Assembly (NCBI GenBank): GCA_041402125.1
Contig: JAWKSY010000009.1
Location: 131,219 to 195,218, forward strand
Length of the DNA: 64,000 nt
Source: JAWKSY01 sp041402125
Lineage (GTDB): Bacteria; Planctomycetota; GCA-002687715; DRQF01
Direction of reading: 5' to 3'
Shown: in pieces, positions 15,788-25,070 of the stretch
Position numbering within the stretch: the first letter of the stretch is position 1
Layout of the letters: the number at the start of each line of letters is the position of its first letter
Position numbers and translations under genes: made by a program
Notes under the pieces: generated by a model
What the model saw: the letters and a program-made list of their open reading frames with translations, nothing else
The model's database searches: none
What the model was told of the DNA's origin: nothing

Positions 15788-17461
15788 TCAGTCGCCGGCG
15801 AGAGCGCCGAGCAGGCGCTTGTTCTCGGCCTCGTCCTCGCGGCGCAGCGCGTCGAGGCGTTCGCGTTCGCGCGTGAGGAGTCGCTGGTAGAGCGGAAGGA
15901 GCCGCCCGATCTCCTCCTGGCGGCCGAGCTGGCGGGCGGACTCGAGGAGGTGCTCGAGCGCCGCGAAGTCCGTCGCGTCGAGGTCGAAGGCCCGCGTCGC
16001 CATCTCGTGGCACTCGGGCCAGCGGCGGAAATCGCGCAGCGCGTGCGCGGCGAGCGACCAGCCCCGGTGGTCGTCGGGGTGGAAGTCGATCAGCTTCAGG
16101 GCCTCGTGGTAGCTGTCCTGGATGCGTCCGGTGAGGCGCAGGGCGAAGCTCATCGCGTGGAGCCCCTCCGCGTTCTCGGGCTCGAGGCGCAGGAGATCGC
16201 GGGCGGCGTCGATCATCTCCTCCGGCTGGCGCATGTCCTGGTTGATGCGGATCAGCTCGATGAGGGGCGCCGGATCGCGAGGGTCCGCCTCGCGTCGACG
16301 GCCGATCTCCCGCAGGCTCTCCTGTCGCTGCTTCACGACGTCGAGGATGCGTCCGTAGACCTCGTGGTACTCGTCGGCGAGGCCGCCGTTGCCGAGCCGG
16401 CGGTGGACGTTCGAGAGCGTGAAGTAAGCCTCGTGCGCGAGCGGGTTGATCGCGACCGCGCGGTCGAGCCAGCTGATCGCCTGCAGGAAACGCTCGCGAC
16501 CGCCGAGACCCTCGTAGACCCGGGCCAGGCTGATCATCACCTCGACGTCCTGCGGACGCTGCTCGAGGGCCGCGAGATACCAGCGGATCGACTCCTCGCG
16601 ATGACCGGCGCGTTCGTGGCTGCGGGCGAGATTGATCTTGGCGTCGCCGTAGTCGGGGCTCGCCGCGAGCACCGCGGTCAGCTCGCGGATCGCGTCCTCG
16701 AAGCGGCCCTCCTGCATGAGGACGCCGCCGTAGAGGTGGCGGATCTTGACGTTCGCGGGGTCCGCGGCCAGGCCCCGCGCGAGGAACTCGAGCGCCACCG
16801 TCGGCTTCGTCGCCCGGTGCGCCGCGACGCCGCCGAGGTAGCAGGCCTCGGGAAACATGGCGCGCACCGCCTCGTCGGTCAGCGCCTGCTCCTCGATGTC
16901 CGGGAGGCGCTCGAGGAAGGCGAGGCAGGCGACGTCGTCGCCGTCGCGATAGGCGGCCTCCGCCGCCCCGAAGATCGCCCGGGCGTTGCTCGGCTCCTCG
17001 GCGAGGATCTCGCGGAAGAGGTCGAGCGCTTCCGCGTAGCGCCGCACCAGCACGGCGGCGCGGGCGCGGGAGAGCCGCGCCTCCTCGTACATCGGATCGA
17101 GGAAGCTCGCCTCGCGGAAGTCCCGGTAGGCGCCCGCCGCGTCCGCGGCGACCATCAGGTTCACGCCGGCCTGGTGCCGGTTGCGCGCCCGGCGCGCCTG
17201 CTCCGGACTCACCGCGGCGAGGGCGGCCTTGCGGCGCGCCCGCGGATTGTCGGGGTCGAGATCCGCCGCCCGGCGATAGAGGGCCAGGGCCTCCTCGTTC
17301 CGGAGCGAGGTGACGAGGCCGTCCGCCTCCTGCACGAGCCGGGCCGCCTCGGCCCGTTCGACCGGCCCCGCGACCTTGCGCGGCGGCGCGGGCGGCGCGT
17401 CCGGCCCGCAGGCCGGGATCGAAAGGGCGAGGAGCAGGATCAGTGAGGTCGTGCGGAGCAT
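15788..17461 (-). CDS. TPR-repeat lipoprotein
   Basis: The start at 17461 gives MLRTTSLILLLALSIPACGPDA, a signal peptide with lipobox. The 557-residue protein then has about ten tetratricopeptide repeats (for example EALALYRRAADLDPDNPRAR, and repeats near residues 150, 240, 275 and 345). The C-terminus is a charged helix. It is probably a scaffold on the periplasmic face of a membrane. A much longer open frame continues upstream but there it is antisense to proS. A TATCCT -10 lies 47 nt upstream on the minus strand. Confidence 0.83.
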   Translation of the reverse strand: MLRTTSLILLLALSIPACGPDAPPAPPRKVAGPVERAEAARLVQEADGLVTSLRNEEALALYRRAADLDPDNPRARRKAALAAVSPEQARRARNRHQAGVNLMVAADAAGAYRDFREASFLDPMYEEARLSRARAAVLVRRYAEALDLFREILAEEPSNARAIFGAAEAAYRDGDDVACLAFLERLPDIEEQALTDEAVRAMFPEACYLGGVAAHRATKPTVALEFLARGLAADPANVKIRHLYGGVLMQEGRFEDAIRELTAVLAASPDYGDAKINLARSHERAGHREESIRWYLAALEQRPQDVEVMISLARVYEGLGGRERFLQAISWLDRAVAINPLAHEAYFTLSNVHRRLGNGGLADEYHEVYGRILDVVKQRQESLREIGRRREADPRDPAPLIELIRINQDMRQPEEMIDAARDLLRLEPENAEGLHAMSFALRLTGRIQDSYHEALKLIDFHPDDHRGWSLAAHALRDFRRWPECHEMATRAFDLDATDFAALEHLLESARQLGRQEEIGRLLPLYQRLLTRERERLDALRREDEAENKRLLGALAGD

Positions 17462-17507
17462 GGCGTTCCCGGTCTCGACGGCGGCGCGATCCCGCGCGGC
17501 CCGCCCG

Positions 17508-17513
17508 AGGATA
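17508..17513 (-). promoter_or_regulatory. Candidate -10 element TATCCT (minus strand)
   Basis: AGGATA on the plus strand reads TATCCT on the minus strand, 47 nt before the TPR lipoprotein start. It is the same hexamer as at 8672, 31823 and 54034. Confidence 0.4.
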
Positions 17514-17632
17514 GCGCAGGCGGGACGGCGGGGGAACGCGATCCCTCCGGGGCGCCCCGGCGCGCTTGATGCTCGGGAAGCCCCTTTCGTACGCTCCCTC
17601 TCGGCCCCAACCGTCACCGCGAGGAATCTCAA

Positions 17633-19354
17633 GTGCGCCTCTCCCGCCTGTTCCTGAAGACCTACCACGAGGACCCGGCCGACGCCGAAGTCGTCAGCCA
17701 CAAGCTCCTCGCCCGCGGCGGCTTCCTGGTCAAGACCGGGGCCGGCATCTACACCCTCACGCCCATGATGTGGCGCGTCGTGCGGAAGATCATGCGCGTC
17801 GTCTGCGAGGAGATGGATCGCGCCGGCGCGCAGGAGATCATGATGCCGATCCTGCAGCCCTTCGATCTGTGGCGCGAGAGCGGCCGCCTCGACGGTTATC
17901 TGCAGGCGAACATCCTGTTCAACCTGCGCGACCGGAAGGGCTCGGAGCTCGCCCTCGGTCCGACGCACGAGGAGGTCGTGACCGACCTCGTCCGTCGCAC
18001 CGTCGCCTCCTACAAGGACCTGCCGGTCACGCTCTACCAGCAGCAGATGAAGTTCCGCGACGAGATCCGGCCCCGCTTCGGCCTGATGCGCGGTCGCGAG
18101 TTCATGATGAAGGACGCCTACTCCTTCGACGAGGACGCGGCCGGACTCGACCGCTCCTACGAGGCCATGCGGGAGGCCTACCACCGCATCTTCCGCCGCC
18201 TCGGCCTGGAGTACGTCGTCGTCGACGCCGACTCGGGAGCGATCGGCGGCAGCGGATCGCAGGAGTTCATGGTCACGGCGGACTCGGGCGAGGACGCGCT
18301 GCTCATGAACCACGAGGCGGGCTACGGGGCCAACGTCGAGAAGGCCGGAGCCGTCATCCCGGCCGCGCCCGACGGCGGCGCGCCGCGTCCGATGCGCCGG
18401 GAGCACACGCCGGGCATCACCTCGGTCGAGCAGCTCGTGGCCTTCTTCGACCTGCCCGCGGCCGCGATGGTCAAGACCGTGCTCTACGTCGCGGTCCAGG
18501 CCGAGGACGAGTCTCCCGTCGCCGTGCTCATGCGCGGCGACCGCCAGATCAACGAGGTCAAGCTGCAGAACCACCTCGACTGCCTCGCCGTCCGCCTCGC
18601 GACCGACGACGAGGTCCGGCGCTTCACGGGCGCCGAGCCCGGCTTCGCCGGGCCGGTGGGGATCGCGAAGGAGGTCCGCGTCGTCGCCGACGAGAGCGTC
18701 CGCGGCCTCACGAACTTCCTCTGCGGCGCCAACGAGACCGAGTACCACAACCTGGACGTGAACGCGGGGCGCGACTTCCCCGAGCCGGAGTACGTGGACG
18801 TCCTCCTCGCCCAGGCGGGCGACGGTTGCCCCGGGGCGCCCGGCAAGACGCTCGAGGAGGTCCGCGGCATCGAGGTCGGGCACATCTTCAAGCTCGGCAC
18901 GAAGTACTCGTCCGCGATGGGCGCGAACTACCTCGGCAAGGACGGCAAGCCGCATCCGGTCGTCATGGGCTGCTACGGCATCGGCACGACCCGCATCGCC
19001 GCCGCCGCGGTCGAGCAGAACAACGACGAGAAGGGCATCCGCTGGCCCTTCGAGATGGCGCCCTTCCACGTCGTCGTCACCGCGGCCGGCAAGAAGGACC
19101 AGGACGCCATCGCGGCCGCCGAGGCCCTCCACGACGAGCTCGAGGCGGCCGGCTACGAGGTCCTCCTCGACGACCGCGATCTCGGACTGGGCGCCCGCCT
19201 GAAGGACGCCGAGCTCCTGGGTATCCCGTTCCGCGTGCTTTTCGGTCGGGGCTTCAAGGACGGGCTCGTCGAGATCAACGACCGGCGCCGCGACGAGACC
19301 ACGGACGTGGCGGTCGGCGAGGTGGCGGCCTGGATCACGGCGCGTCGGGACTGA
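17633..19354 (+). CDS. proS: Prolyl-tRNA synthetase
   Basis: This 573-residue class II synthetase attaches proline to tRNA-Pro. Visible parts are the N-terminal segment LLARGGFLVKTGAGIYTLTP, motif 2 (FRDEIRPRFGLMRGREFMMK), the YbaK-like editing insertion (about 220-390, with SVEQLVAFF and DRQINEVKLQNHL), motif 3 (CYGIGTTRIAAAAVE) and the anticodon-binding domain ending in the last 100 residues. Length and order match the bacterial-type enzyme. The start is GTG 17633 with GCGAGGAA upstream. The next gene begins 11 nt after the stop. Confidence 0.96.
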   Translation: MRLSRLFLKTYHEDPADAEVVSHKLLARGGFLVKTGAGIYTLTPMMWRVVRKIMRVVCEEMDRAGAQEIMMPILQPFDLWRESGRLDGYLQANILFNLRDRKGSELALGPTHEEVVTDLVRRTVASYKDLPVTLYQQQMKFRDEIRPRFGLMRGREFMMKDAYSFDEDAAGLDRSYEAMREAYHRIFRRLGLEYVVVDADSGAIGGSGSQEFMVTADSGEDALLMNHEAGYGANVEKAGAVIPAAPDGGAPRPMRREHTPGITSVEQLVAFFDLPAAAMVKTVLYVAVQAEDESPVAVLMRGDRQINEVKLQNHLDCLAVRLATDDEVRRFTGAEPGFAGPVGIAKEVRVVADESVRGLTNFLCGANETEYHNLDVNAGRDFPEPEYVDVLLAQAGDGCPGAPGKTLEEVRGIEVGHIFKLGTKYSSAMGANYLGKDGKPHPVVMGCYGIGTTRIAAAAVEQNNDEKGIRWPFEMAPFHVVVTAAGKKDQDAIAAAEALHDELEAAGYEVLLDDRDLGLGARLKDAELLGIPFRVLFGRGFKDGLVEINDRRRDETTDVAVGEVAAWITARRD

Positions 19355-19365
19355 TCGGACGCGCG

Positions 19366-20097
19366 GTGGGCTTCCTGCGCGACAAGGCGCGCGACGTCGC
19401 GGCCGACCTCCGCTCCTTCGACGGGCGGGCGGTCGTGACGCTCGCCACCGCGGCTTTCGTCCTCGTCGCGCTGCAGTTCCGGGGCAAGGCCGGGTGGTGG
19501 CGCACGACGGAGTTCGTGGCCGAGCGCTCGCGGACGCCCCTGGAGGCCGACTTCGTCTCGCAGTGCTGCTGGGCGGTGGCGACGGACCTCGGCTTCGGGG
19601 TCCTGCCCTTCCTGGTGGCGGTCCTCGTCCTGCGGATGCGCCCCTCCGAGCTCGGCTTCCGCTTCGGCGGGTTCTTCCGCCACCTCGGGCTCTACCTCGC
19701 CCTCTTCGCCTTCATGGTGCCGGCGATCCTCTGGGCCGCCGAGCGGCCGGACTTCCGGGGGACCTATCCCTTCCCGGCCCTCGCCCGGACCGACGACCAC
19801 CACTTCTGGGTGTGGCAGGCCTTCTACTTCTCGCAGTTCGCGGCGGTGGAGTCGTTCTTCCGGGGCTTCCTGCTCTTCCCGCTCGAGCGTCGCTTCGGCC
19901 TGAACGCGATCTTCGTGTCGGTCATCCCCTACGCGATGATCCACTTCTCGAAGCCGATGCCCGAGGCCTTCGGAGCCGTCTTCGCCGGCATCGCGCTCGG
20001 CTACCTCGCCCTCAAGACCCGAAGTTTCTTCGGCGGCATCCTCCTGCACTACCTGGTCGCGATCACCATGGATCTCCTGGCCACCGGTCGGCTCTGA
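19366..20097 (+). CDS. CPBP family intramembrane protease (Abi/CAAX-type)
   Basis: The 243-residue protein has about seven membrane helices. The family motifs are visible near residues 160-240: VESFFRGFLLFPLERRFG (usually EExxxR; here E-S), YAMIHFSKP with the second-motif histidine, and GGILLHYLVAITMD as the third. The change of the second glutamate to serine also occurs in some family branches as far as I recall. Members cleave peptides within the membrane; no substrate is evident. A GTG at 19366, 11 nt after proS, is the best start; a CTG at 19351 would overlap the proS stop. Confidence 0.78.
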   Translation: MGFLRDKARDVAADLRSFDGRAVVTLATAAFVLVALQFRGKAGWWRTTEFVAERSRTPLEADFVSQCCWAVATDLGFGVLPFLVAVLVLRMRPSELGFRFGGFFRHLGLYLALFAFMVPAILWAAERPDFRGTYPFPALARTDDHHFWVWQAFYFSQFAAVESFFRGFLLFPLERRFGLNAIFVSVIPYAMIHFSKPMPEAFGAVFAGIALGYLALKTRSFFGGILLHYLVAITMDLLATGRL

Positions 20098-20100
20098 TCC

Positions 20101-20137
20101 CGGCCCCGCCCGGTCCCTCCCCCGGTGCCCGGGGCCG
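20101..20137 (+). terminator. Hairpin after the CPBP protease gene
   Basis: CGGCCCCG (20101-20108) and CGGGGCCG (20130-20137) form an 8-bp perfect stem 3 nt after the stop codon, with a 21-nt loop. There is no T-run. Confidence 0.4.
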
Positions 20138-20217
20138 TGTTAATGTCGGCGCCGCCGGCATCCCGGATGCCGCGGAAGGAGTCCGCTCCGGCGCGCCGGG
20201 CGGGGAAGGAGCCAGAG

Positions 20218-20799
20218 ATGACGCAGGCCACCGTTTTCGATCTCGTCGACGCTCGCTGGGAGGCCGGACGCAAGACGCTGGCCGCGACCCTGGTCCTGGT
20301 CCTCGGAAGCCTGGTGCTCGCCGCTTCGGCGCAGACCCGGGTCTTCCTTCCGGGGCAACTCGCGCCCATCACGCTGCAGACGGTGGTGGTGAGCCTCCTC
20401 GGTCTCGTCTTCGGGGCGCGCCTCGCGGCCGCGACCTGCACCCTCTACCTGGTCGAGTGTCTGGCCTTCCCGGGGTTCAGCGCCACCGGCGGCAACCTCA
20501 TGGTGAGCGGCGGCTTCCTCCTCGGCTTCGCGCCCGCGGCGGCGATCGCCGGCGGACTCTACCGTCTCGGCTGGGGTCGCGACCTCGTCCGCGCCACGCT
20601 CGCGATGACGGTCGCCCACGCGACGATGCTCGCGGTCGGCACCCTCTGGCTCGCGACCTTCGTCCTGCCGCTGGACGAGGCCTTCCGCTTCGGCTTCCTC
20701 GCCTTCGCCGGCGTCGAGGCGATCAAGATCGCGCTCTCGATCGGCGTCATGCGCGGCGTCTCGCAGGTCGCCGGCCACCTGGAGCGCCGCGGCGCCTGA
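20218..20799 (+). CDS. bioY: BioY-type biotin transporter substrate-binding subunit
   Basis: The 193-residue membrane protein has about six helices and the BioY landmarks: Q-T-R-V-F-L-P-G-Q-L-A-P-I-T-L-Q-T near residues 40-55, VFGARLAAATCTLYLVE, and FPGFSATGGNLMVSGGFLLGF. BioY is the S component of an energy-coupling-factor biotin importer; bioM and bioN are not adjacent, so it would act alone or with a shared module. ATG 20218 follows GGGGAAGGAG. Two upstream in-frame ATGs lack ribosome binding sites. Confidence 0.82.
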   Translation: MTQATVFDLVDARWEAGRKTLAATLVLVLGSLVLAASAQTRVFLPGQLAPITLQTVVVSLLGLVFGARLAAATCTLYLVECLAFPGFSATGGNLMVSGGFLLGFAPAAAIAGGLYRLGWGRDLVRATLAMTVAHATMLAVGTLWLATFVLPLDEAFRFGFLAFAGVEAIKIALSIGVMRGVSQVAGHLERRGA

Positions 20800-20821
20800 C
20801 CCGCGCCCCGCTCCGTCCGCG

Positions 20822-21334
20822 ATGACCGTCCTCGCCGTCAGCTCCGGAACCTGGATCGCCCTCGGCGTCGCCGCCACGCTGGCGATCCTCGCCGCCCGCA
20901 TCCTCGCGCGCCGCTTCGGGCCCCGTCCCCTCGCCGTCGCGCCGGATGACCCTGAGATGCTCCGCGCCTCCGAGCTCGCCCGGGCCCGCCTCGACGAGTT
21001 CGAGCGGCTGCGGGGCGAGCGTCCCGACGACGCCTACCTGAAGTTCGTCGCACCCGGGGAGACCGAGCCTCCCGAGCACGTCTGGGGCCGCGTCCTCGAG
21101 GCGTCCTCCTCGCGTTTCCGCGTCGAGCCGGTCGCCTCCGGGCCCCTCGACCCCGACGCGGCGGAGGCGATCGAGATCCCGCGCGACGCGATCGAGGACT
21201 GGCAGGTCGAGCTCGCCGACGGGCGCATCGCCGGCGGCTTCACCCAGCGCGTCCTCTTCGCAAAGGGCCGCGCGGCCTGGGGCCGGCTGCCGGCCGAGCT
21301 CGCCGAGGCCGAGCGCCGCTACGCCGCCGACTGA
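20822..21334 (+). CDS. Membrane-anchored DUF2314-like protein
   Basis: The 170-residue protein has an N-terminal membrane helix (TWIALGVAATLAILAARIL) and a soluble domain from about residue 65. That domain (DAYLKFVAPG, EHVWGRVLEASSSRFRV, IPRDAIEDWQVEL, then GFTQRVLF) resembles DUF2314, a small domain found in SMI1/KNR4-type and membrane proteins with no known activity. It follows bioY by 22 nt on the same strand, without an obvious functional link. Confidence 0.65.
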   Translation: MTVLAVSSGTWIALGVAATLAILAARILARRFGPRPLAVAPDDPEMLRASELARARLDEFERLRGERPDDAYLKFVAPGETEPPEHVWGRVLEASSSRFRVEPVASGPLDPDAAEAIEIPRDAIEDWQVELADGRIAGGFTQRVLFAKGRAAWGRLPAELAEAERRYAAD

Positions 21335-21399
21335 GGCGACCCGTCGCCCGATTCTCCTCGGGTGATCCGCGTCTCGACTCCGATCGCGGGACGAAGAGG

Positions 21400-21442
21400 G
21401 CGAGGCGCCCGCCGGGGAACCTCCCCCCGACGGACGCCTCGC
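21400..21442. terminator. Hairpin between convergent genes
   Basis: GCGAGGCG (21400-21407) and CGCCTCGC (21435-21442) form an 8-bp perfect repeat between the plus-strand gene ending at 21334 and the minus-strand gene ending at 21520. No T-run is present. Confidence 0.4.
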
Positions 21443-21519
21443 GGACCCTCCCGGCGTCGCTCCGCCCTCACGCGGCGCGACGCCCGGCGGCGATCAGAAG
21501 TGGATGCCGACTCCCACCG

Positions 21520-21921
21520 TCACGCCGGAGCCCGTCCGCCGCGGCGTCCGCGGGTCTCGTGCCCGCCGCGTCCGCCTCGACGTCCCCAACCGTCGCGATC
21601 ACCGCGGCGGTGTCCGCGATCCACCCACACGCGGCGCGTGCGGTACTCCCAGTGGCCGGCCACCCAGCGTCGGTCCCAGCGACCCTCGCGGACACAGACG
21701 CGGTAGCGCGTGCCGCAGGGCTGGTACCGGTACTCGTAGCAGGGCTCGATCCAGATGCGGTCGTGGAAGCCGTCGACCCAGACGCGGACGCGCTCGTCGC
21801 GCCAGTAGCCGTCCCGATCGAGGCTCAGCTCGCCGGCCTGGACGCCGGTGCTCGCGGAGGCGGCCGGCGCGGCGGCGCCGAGGACGAGGGCGATCAGGGC
21901 GATGGGAAGGATGGTCTTCAT
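21520..21921 (-). CDS. Secreted Arg/Trp-rich protein, possibly frameshifted near its end
   Basis: The 133-residue product has a signal peptide (MKTILPIALIALVLGAAAPAASA) followed by repeated short strands rich in W, R, Y and V, with a W-x-x-G-x-W unit (WVAGHWEYR). The final 35 residues in this frame are Arg/Gly-only and look unlike protein. In another frame the DNA just beyond the stop reads TGSGVTVGVGIHF then stop (21494-21496), a plausible beta-strand C-terminus ending in Phe. A single missing base within about 21520-21600 would join them, giving 142 residues. GAGGAG precedes the ATG. Function unknown. Confidence 0.6.
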   Translation of the reverse strand: MKTILPIALIALVLGAAAPAASASTGVQAGELSLDRDGYWRDERVRVWVDGFHDRIWIEPCYEYRYQPCGTRYRVCVREGRWDRRWVAGHWEYRTRRVWVDRGHRRGDRDGWGRRGGRGGHETRGRRGGRAPA

Positions 21922-22128
21922 GACAGGTCTCCTCGAAGCGGTTCACGGTGCGATCGGCGGAAGGGAAAGCAAGCACCGTGCCAAGCCCGACCGAGGAACC
22001 GGACAAGTCTTTTCATGGCATTGATTTAAGATCGTTGTCGGGGCGGAGGGAGAGGCGCCCGGAGGCCCCGATCGCCCCCCTCCGGGGACACCGTCTGTCC
22101 TCGGTTCGGGACAGATCGCGCGCCCTGG

Positions 22129-22134
22129 TAGACT
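22129..22134 (+). promoter_or_regulatory. Candidate -10 element TAGACT
   Basis: TAGACT lies 35 nt before ATG 22170 of the M24 peptidase gene, with GAGGAG as ribosome binding site in between. The same hexamer is at 37735. Confidence 0.4.
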
Positions 22135-22169
22135 CCCGGCCCCCCTCCCGGAGCCGAGGAGACGCGCCC

Positions 22170-23948
22170 ATGCCGAGCTGGCCCGAGACCGAGACCCCGT
22201 GGACGCTCGACGCGCCGGCGATCGCCGCCCATCACGATGCGATCCGGGACTTCCTCGCCCGAGAGGGGCTCGACGCCCTGGTCGTGACCAGCTCCGATCC
22301 GCACCTGAACGAGTACACCCCGCTCCGCAACAATCACCGCTACCTCCTCACCGGCTTCACCGGGTCGACGGCCCTCCTGCTGGTGCCCCGCGAGGGCCGC
22401 GCGCGGCTCCACGTCGACGGGCGCTACCACCTCCAGGTCGACGGGGAGATCGACGCCGACCGCGTCGAGGCGGTGAAGGTGCGCTTCGGGTCCCAGCTCG
22501 AGGCGAACCTGCTGGCGGATCTCGCGGGTCTCGAGCGCGTCGCCTTCGACGCCTCCCGCGTCTCCGATGCCTTCGCCGATCGGATCCGGGCCGTCGCGCC
22601 GGCGGCGCGCGCCCTCTCCGGGGGCGAGATCGCCGCGGTCCTGGGCGGGGCGCCCGCGCCGAGCGCCCGCCCGCTCGAGCGCATCCCGGCCGCGATCTCC
22701 GGTCGCGACGCCGCGGCCAAGCTCGCCGCGGTGCGCGCCGAACTCCGCGCCGGGGACGCGATCTTCCTCCTGGCCGCGCTCGACGACCTCGCCTGGCTCA
22801 CCGATCTGCGGGGCTACCACTTCGCGCGTCAGAGCTCCTTCGCGGCCACCGGCTTCATCACGTCCGACGAGATTCACGTCTGTCTCGACCCCGCCCTGCG
22901 GGACGCGCCTCGGCCCGAGATCGATCCCGCCGTCCGGCTGCACTTCGAGCCGCTCGAGGCCGTGCTCGGGGCGGAGCCCTGGGACGAGCGGCCGCGGCGC
23001 GTCCTCTGGGATCGCCAGCGCACGACGGCCGCGCTGCCGGATCGCCTGCGGGCGGTGCGGCCCGAGTGGAGCTACGAGGGCCTCGATCGCAATCCCGTGG
23101 TCGCGGTGCGGGCGCGCAAGACCGCGGCCGAGATCGCCCACTTCGAGGCGATGAACGCGCGCTCCTCGCGCGCCGTGGCCGAGACCTTCCGCTGGCTGCG
23201 TCGGGAGCTCGGCGCCGGTCGCCCCGTCAGCGAGCTGGACTTCCGCGATCGCGCCAACGAGAACTACCGGGCCGAGGGAGCGCGCGATCTGTCGTTCTCG
23301 ACGATCGCGGCGAGCGGTCCCGACTCGGCGATCATCCACTTCTCCGCCTCGTCGCCGGAGGTCCTGATCCGGCCGGACGACCTCGTCCTCCTCGACAGCG
23401 GCGCCTACTACGAGGGCGGTTTCGCCACCGACATCACGCGCACGGCGCTCGCCGGCGGACGGGCGGCGCGCGCGTCCGATCGCCAGCGCGAGATCCACAC
23501 CCTCGTGCTCAAGGGGTTTCTGGCCGGGATCGGCGCGATCTGTCCCGACGGAACCCCGGGCAGCTACTTCGACACCCTGTGCCGGCGTCCGCTGCACGCG
23601 ACGGGGCAGGACTACGCCCACGGCACGGGGCACGGCGTCGGGATCAACGTCCACGAGGCCGGCATCGGCCTCTCGCCGACCTCCTCCTTGCCTCTCCACG
23701 CGGGACACGTCTGCTCGATCGAACCCGGACTCTACGTGCCGGGCTTCGGCGGCGTCCGGATCGAGAACGTCGTCGTGTTCGAGGACGACCCCGAGCACCC
23801 CGGCTTCCTGCGCAACCGCTCCCTGAACCACGTGGGGATCGATCCCCACCTCGTCGACCGCGATCGCCTCGACGAGCGCGAACGGGTCCTCCTCGACGAC
23901 TACCAGGATCGCTGCCGCGCCGAGGGCACGCTCCTCGAGGACGACTGA
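22170..23948 (+). CDS. pepP: Xaa-Pro aminopeptidase (M24B family)
   Basis: The 592-residue enzyme has two creatinase-like N-terminal domains and a C-terminal pita-bread metallopeptidase domain, like eukaryotic and some bacterial aminopeptidase P proteins of about 600 residues. All five metal ligands are visible: the two aspartates in LLDSGAYYEGGFATDITRT, the histidine in HGTGHGVGINVHE, and the glutamates in SIEPGLYVP and RIENVVVFED. It removes an N-terminal residue before proline, in the cytoplasm; no signal peptide is present. ATG 22170 has GAGGAG upstream. The preceding open frame is not protein-like. Confidence 0.93.
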   Translation: MPSWPETETPWTLDAPAIAAHHDAIRDFLAREGLDALVVTSSDPHLNEYTPLRNNHRYLLTGFTGSTALLLVPREGRARLHVDGRYHLQVDGEIDADRVEAVKVRFGSQLEANLLADLAGLERVAFDASRVSDAFADRIRAVAPAARALSGGEIAAVLGGAPAPSARPLERIPAAISGRDAAAKLAAVRAELRAGDAIFLLAALDDLAWLTDLRGYHFARQSSFAATGFITSDEIHVCLDPALRDAPRPEIDPAVRLHFEPLEAVLGAEPWDERPRRVLWDRQRTTAALPDRLRAVRPEWSYEGLDRNPVVAVRARKTAAEIAHFEAMNARSSRAVAETFRWLRRELGAGRPVSELDFRDRANENYRAEGARDLSFSTIAASGPDSAIIHFSASSPEVLIRPDDLVLLDSGAYYEGGFATDITRTALAGGRAARASDRQREIHTLVLKGFLAGIGAICPDGTPGSYFDTLCRRPLHATGQDYAHGTGHGVGINVHEAGIGLSPTSSLPLHAGHVCSIEPGLYVPGFGGVRIENVVVFEDDPEHPGFLRNRSLNHVGIDPHLVDRDRLDERERVLLDDYQDRCRAEGTLLEDD

Positions 23949-24013
23949 AACCGCGTTCTCTCCCCGTCACCTCCGGGCCGGTCCTTCGTCCTCTCCTCGG
24001 GAGGGTCGGGCCG

Positions 24014-24922
24014 ATGCGAACGGGGGAGGGGAGCTGGCGACGTCCGGGGCCCTGGATCGCGGCCGCCGCCCTGACCGTCCTGATCCACGCTCGTTGCTCG
24101 CCCCGCCCTCCATCCGGACCGCCGTCGCCGACGCCGGGGCGCGGCCCGGGCGAGGACGAGGTCGAGCTCGTCTTCTCCGTCCGGGACCGCGAGCTGGACC
24201 GTCCGATCGCCGGGGCGACCCTCCGCCTCGACGGACCGGCGCTCCGCAACCGGGTCGCGCGGACGGGGGCCGACGGCCGCGGTCGCTTCCGCGGTCGGAC
24301 GCGCACGGTCGGGGCCTTCCGCCTCCGGGCCGGCGCGCCCGGCTACCTCGCCCTCGACGCGGTCCTGTCCGGTCGCGACCTGCCCTGGTCGACCGAACGG
24401 ACGATCGGTCTCGCGGCCGAGGGTCGGCGCGCGACGCTCCGTCTCGAGCTCGAATGCCCCCTCGGGGCCGACACCTTCGCCTGGCTGGCGTGGCGGGTGC
24501 GGCGACCGCGCGACGGGGTCCTCGGCGGCCCGCCGGCGCGGGGGTTGGCGCTCCCCGGGACCGTCGCGCGGAGCGTGGATCCCGACCGCGTGATCGTCGC
24601 GCTCGGTTCCGTTGAAGGCGGCGGACGTCTGGATCTCGTGGCCCGGTGGAGGGCGGGATCGCGCGAGGCGGTCTGGCGGGAGTCGCTGAGGCTCGAGGGG
24701 GCGGGCGGCGAGACCGTCGTCCGCGGTCGCGCCGCCGTCGCGCGTCCCCGCCGGCTCGCCGCGCCGCACGAGCCCGTCGCGATCGAGGAGGCGGGCGCGC
24801 CCTTCGCGCTCGAGGCGCCGCCCCGGCGCCTCGTGACCGATCGGCACGGCCGAGCCGCTCCGGCCTCGCTCCGCTGGCCCGCCGAGACGGAGTGGCCGTT
24901 CGACATCCGGAGATGCAAATAG
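24014..24922 (+). CDS. Exported protein with carboxypeptidase-regulatory-like domain
   Basis: The 302-residue protein begins with a short charged stretch and a hydrophobic segment (WIAAAALTVLIHA) followed by a cysteine and a proline-rich linker. Residues 50-125 resemble a CarboxypepD_reg-like beta sandwich (VFSVRDRELDRPIAGATLRL, then TGADGRGRFRGR and GYLALDAVL). The rest is beta-rich and unrecognised. It is Arg-rich throughout. The frame is open far upstream where it is antisense-like shadow of pepP; ATG 24014 is the best start, though the ribosome binding site is weak. Confidence 0.6.
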   Translation: MRTGEGSWRRPGPWIAAAALTVLIHARCSPRPPSGPPSPTPGRGPGEDEVELVFSVRDRELDRPIAGATLRLDGPALRNRVARTGADGRGRFRGRTRTVGAFRLRAGAPGYLALDAVLSGRDLPWSTERTIGLAAEGRRATLRLELECPLGADTFAWLAWRVRRPRDGVLGGPPARGLALPGTVARSVDPDRVIVALGSVEGGGRLDLVARWRAGSREAVWRESLRLEGAGGETVVRGRAAVARPRRLAAPHEPVAIEEAGAPFALEAPPRRLVTDRHGRAAPASLRWPAETEWPFDIRRCK

Positions 24923-24956
24923 CGTGAGAAACGGAACAAGCGTCCAGCGCGCGCGT

Positions 24957-24962
24957 TATACC
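24957..24962 (+). promoter_or_regulatory. Possible -10 element TATACC
   Basis: TATACC within CGTTATACCC is the most promoter-like spot in the 148-nt gap before the gene starting at 25071. It lies 108 nt upstream of the ATG. Confidence 0.3.
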
Positions 24963-25070
24963 CCCGTACGCCTCGCGGCCCTCAGGCGGGCGAGAGGCGT
25001 GACCGCGCGCATCACCCGACGGGTCAAGTACTTGAAACGGCCCTCGCGGCCGAACGACCGGAGTCCTCTG

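Noticed and set aside
17462..19132. N-terminal half of a 1114-codon minus-strand frame reaching into proS
   Set aside because: It is antisense to proS; a clear lipoprotein signal peptide begins at 17461, so the TPR gene starts there.
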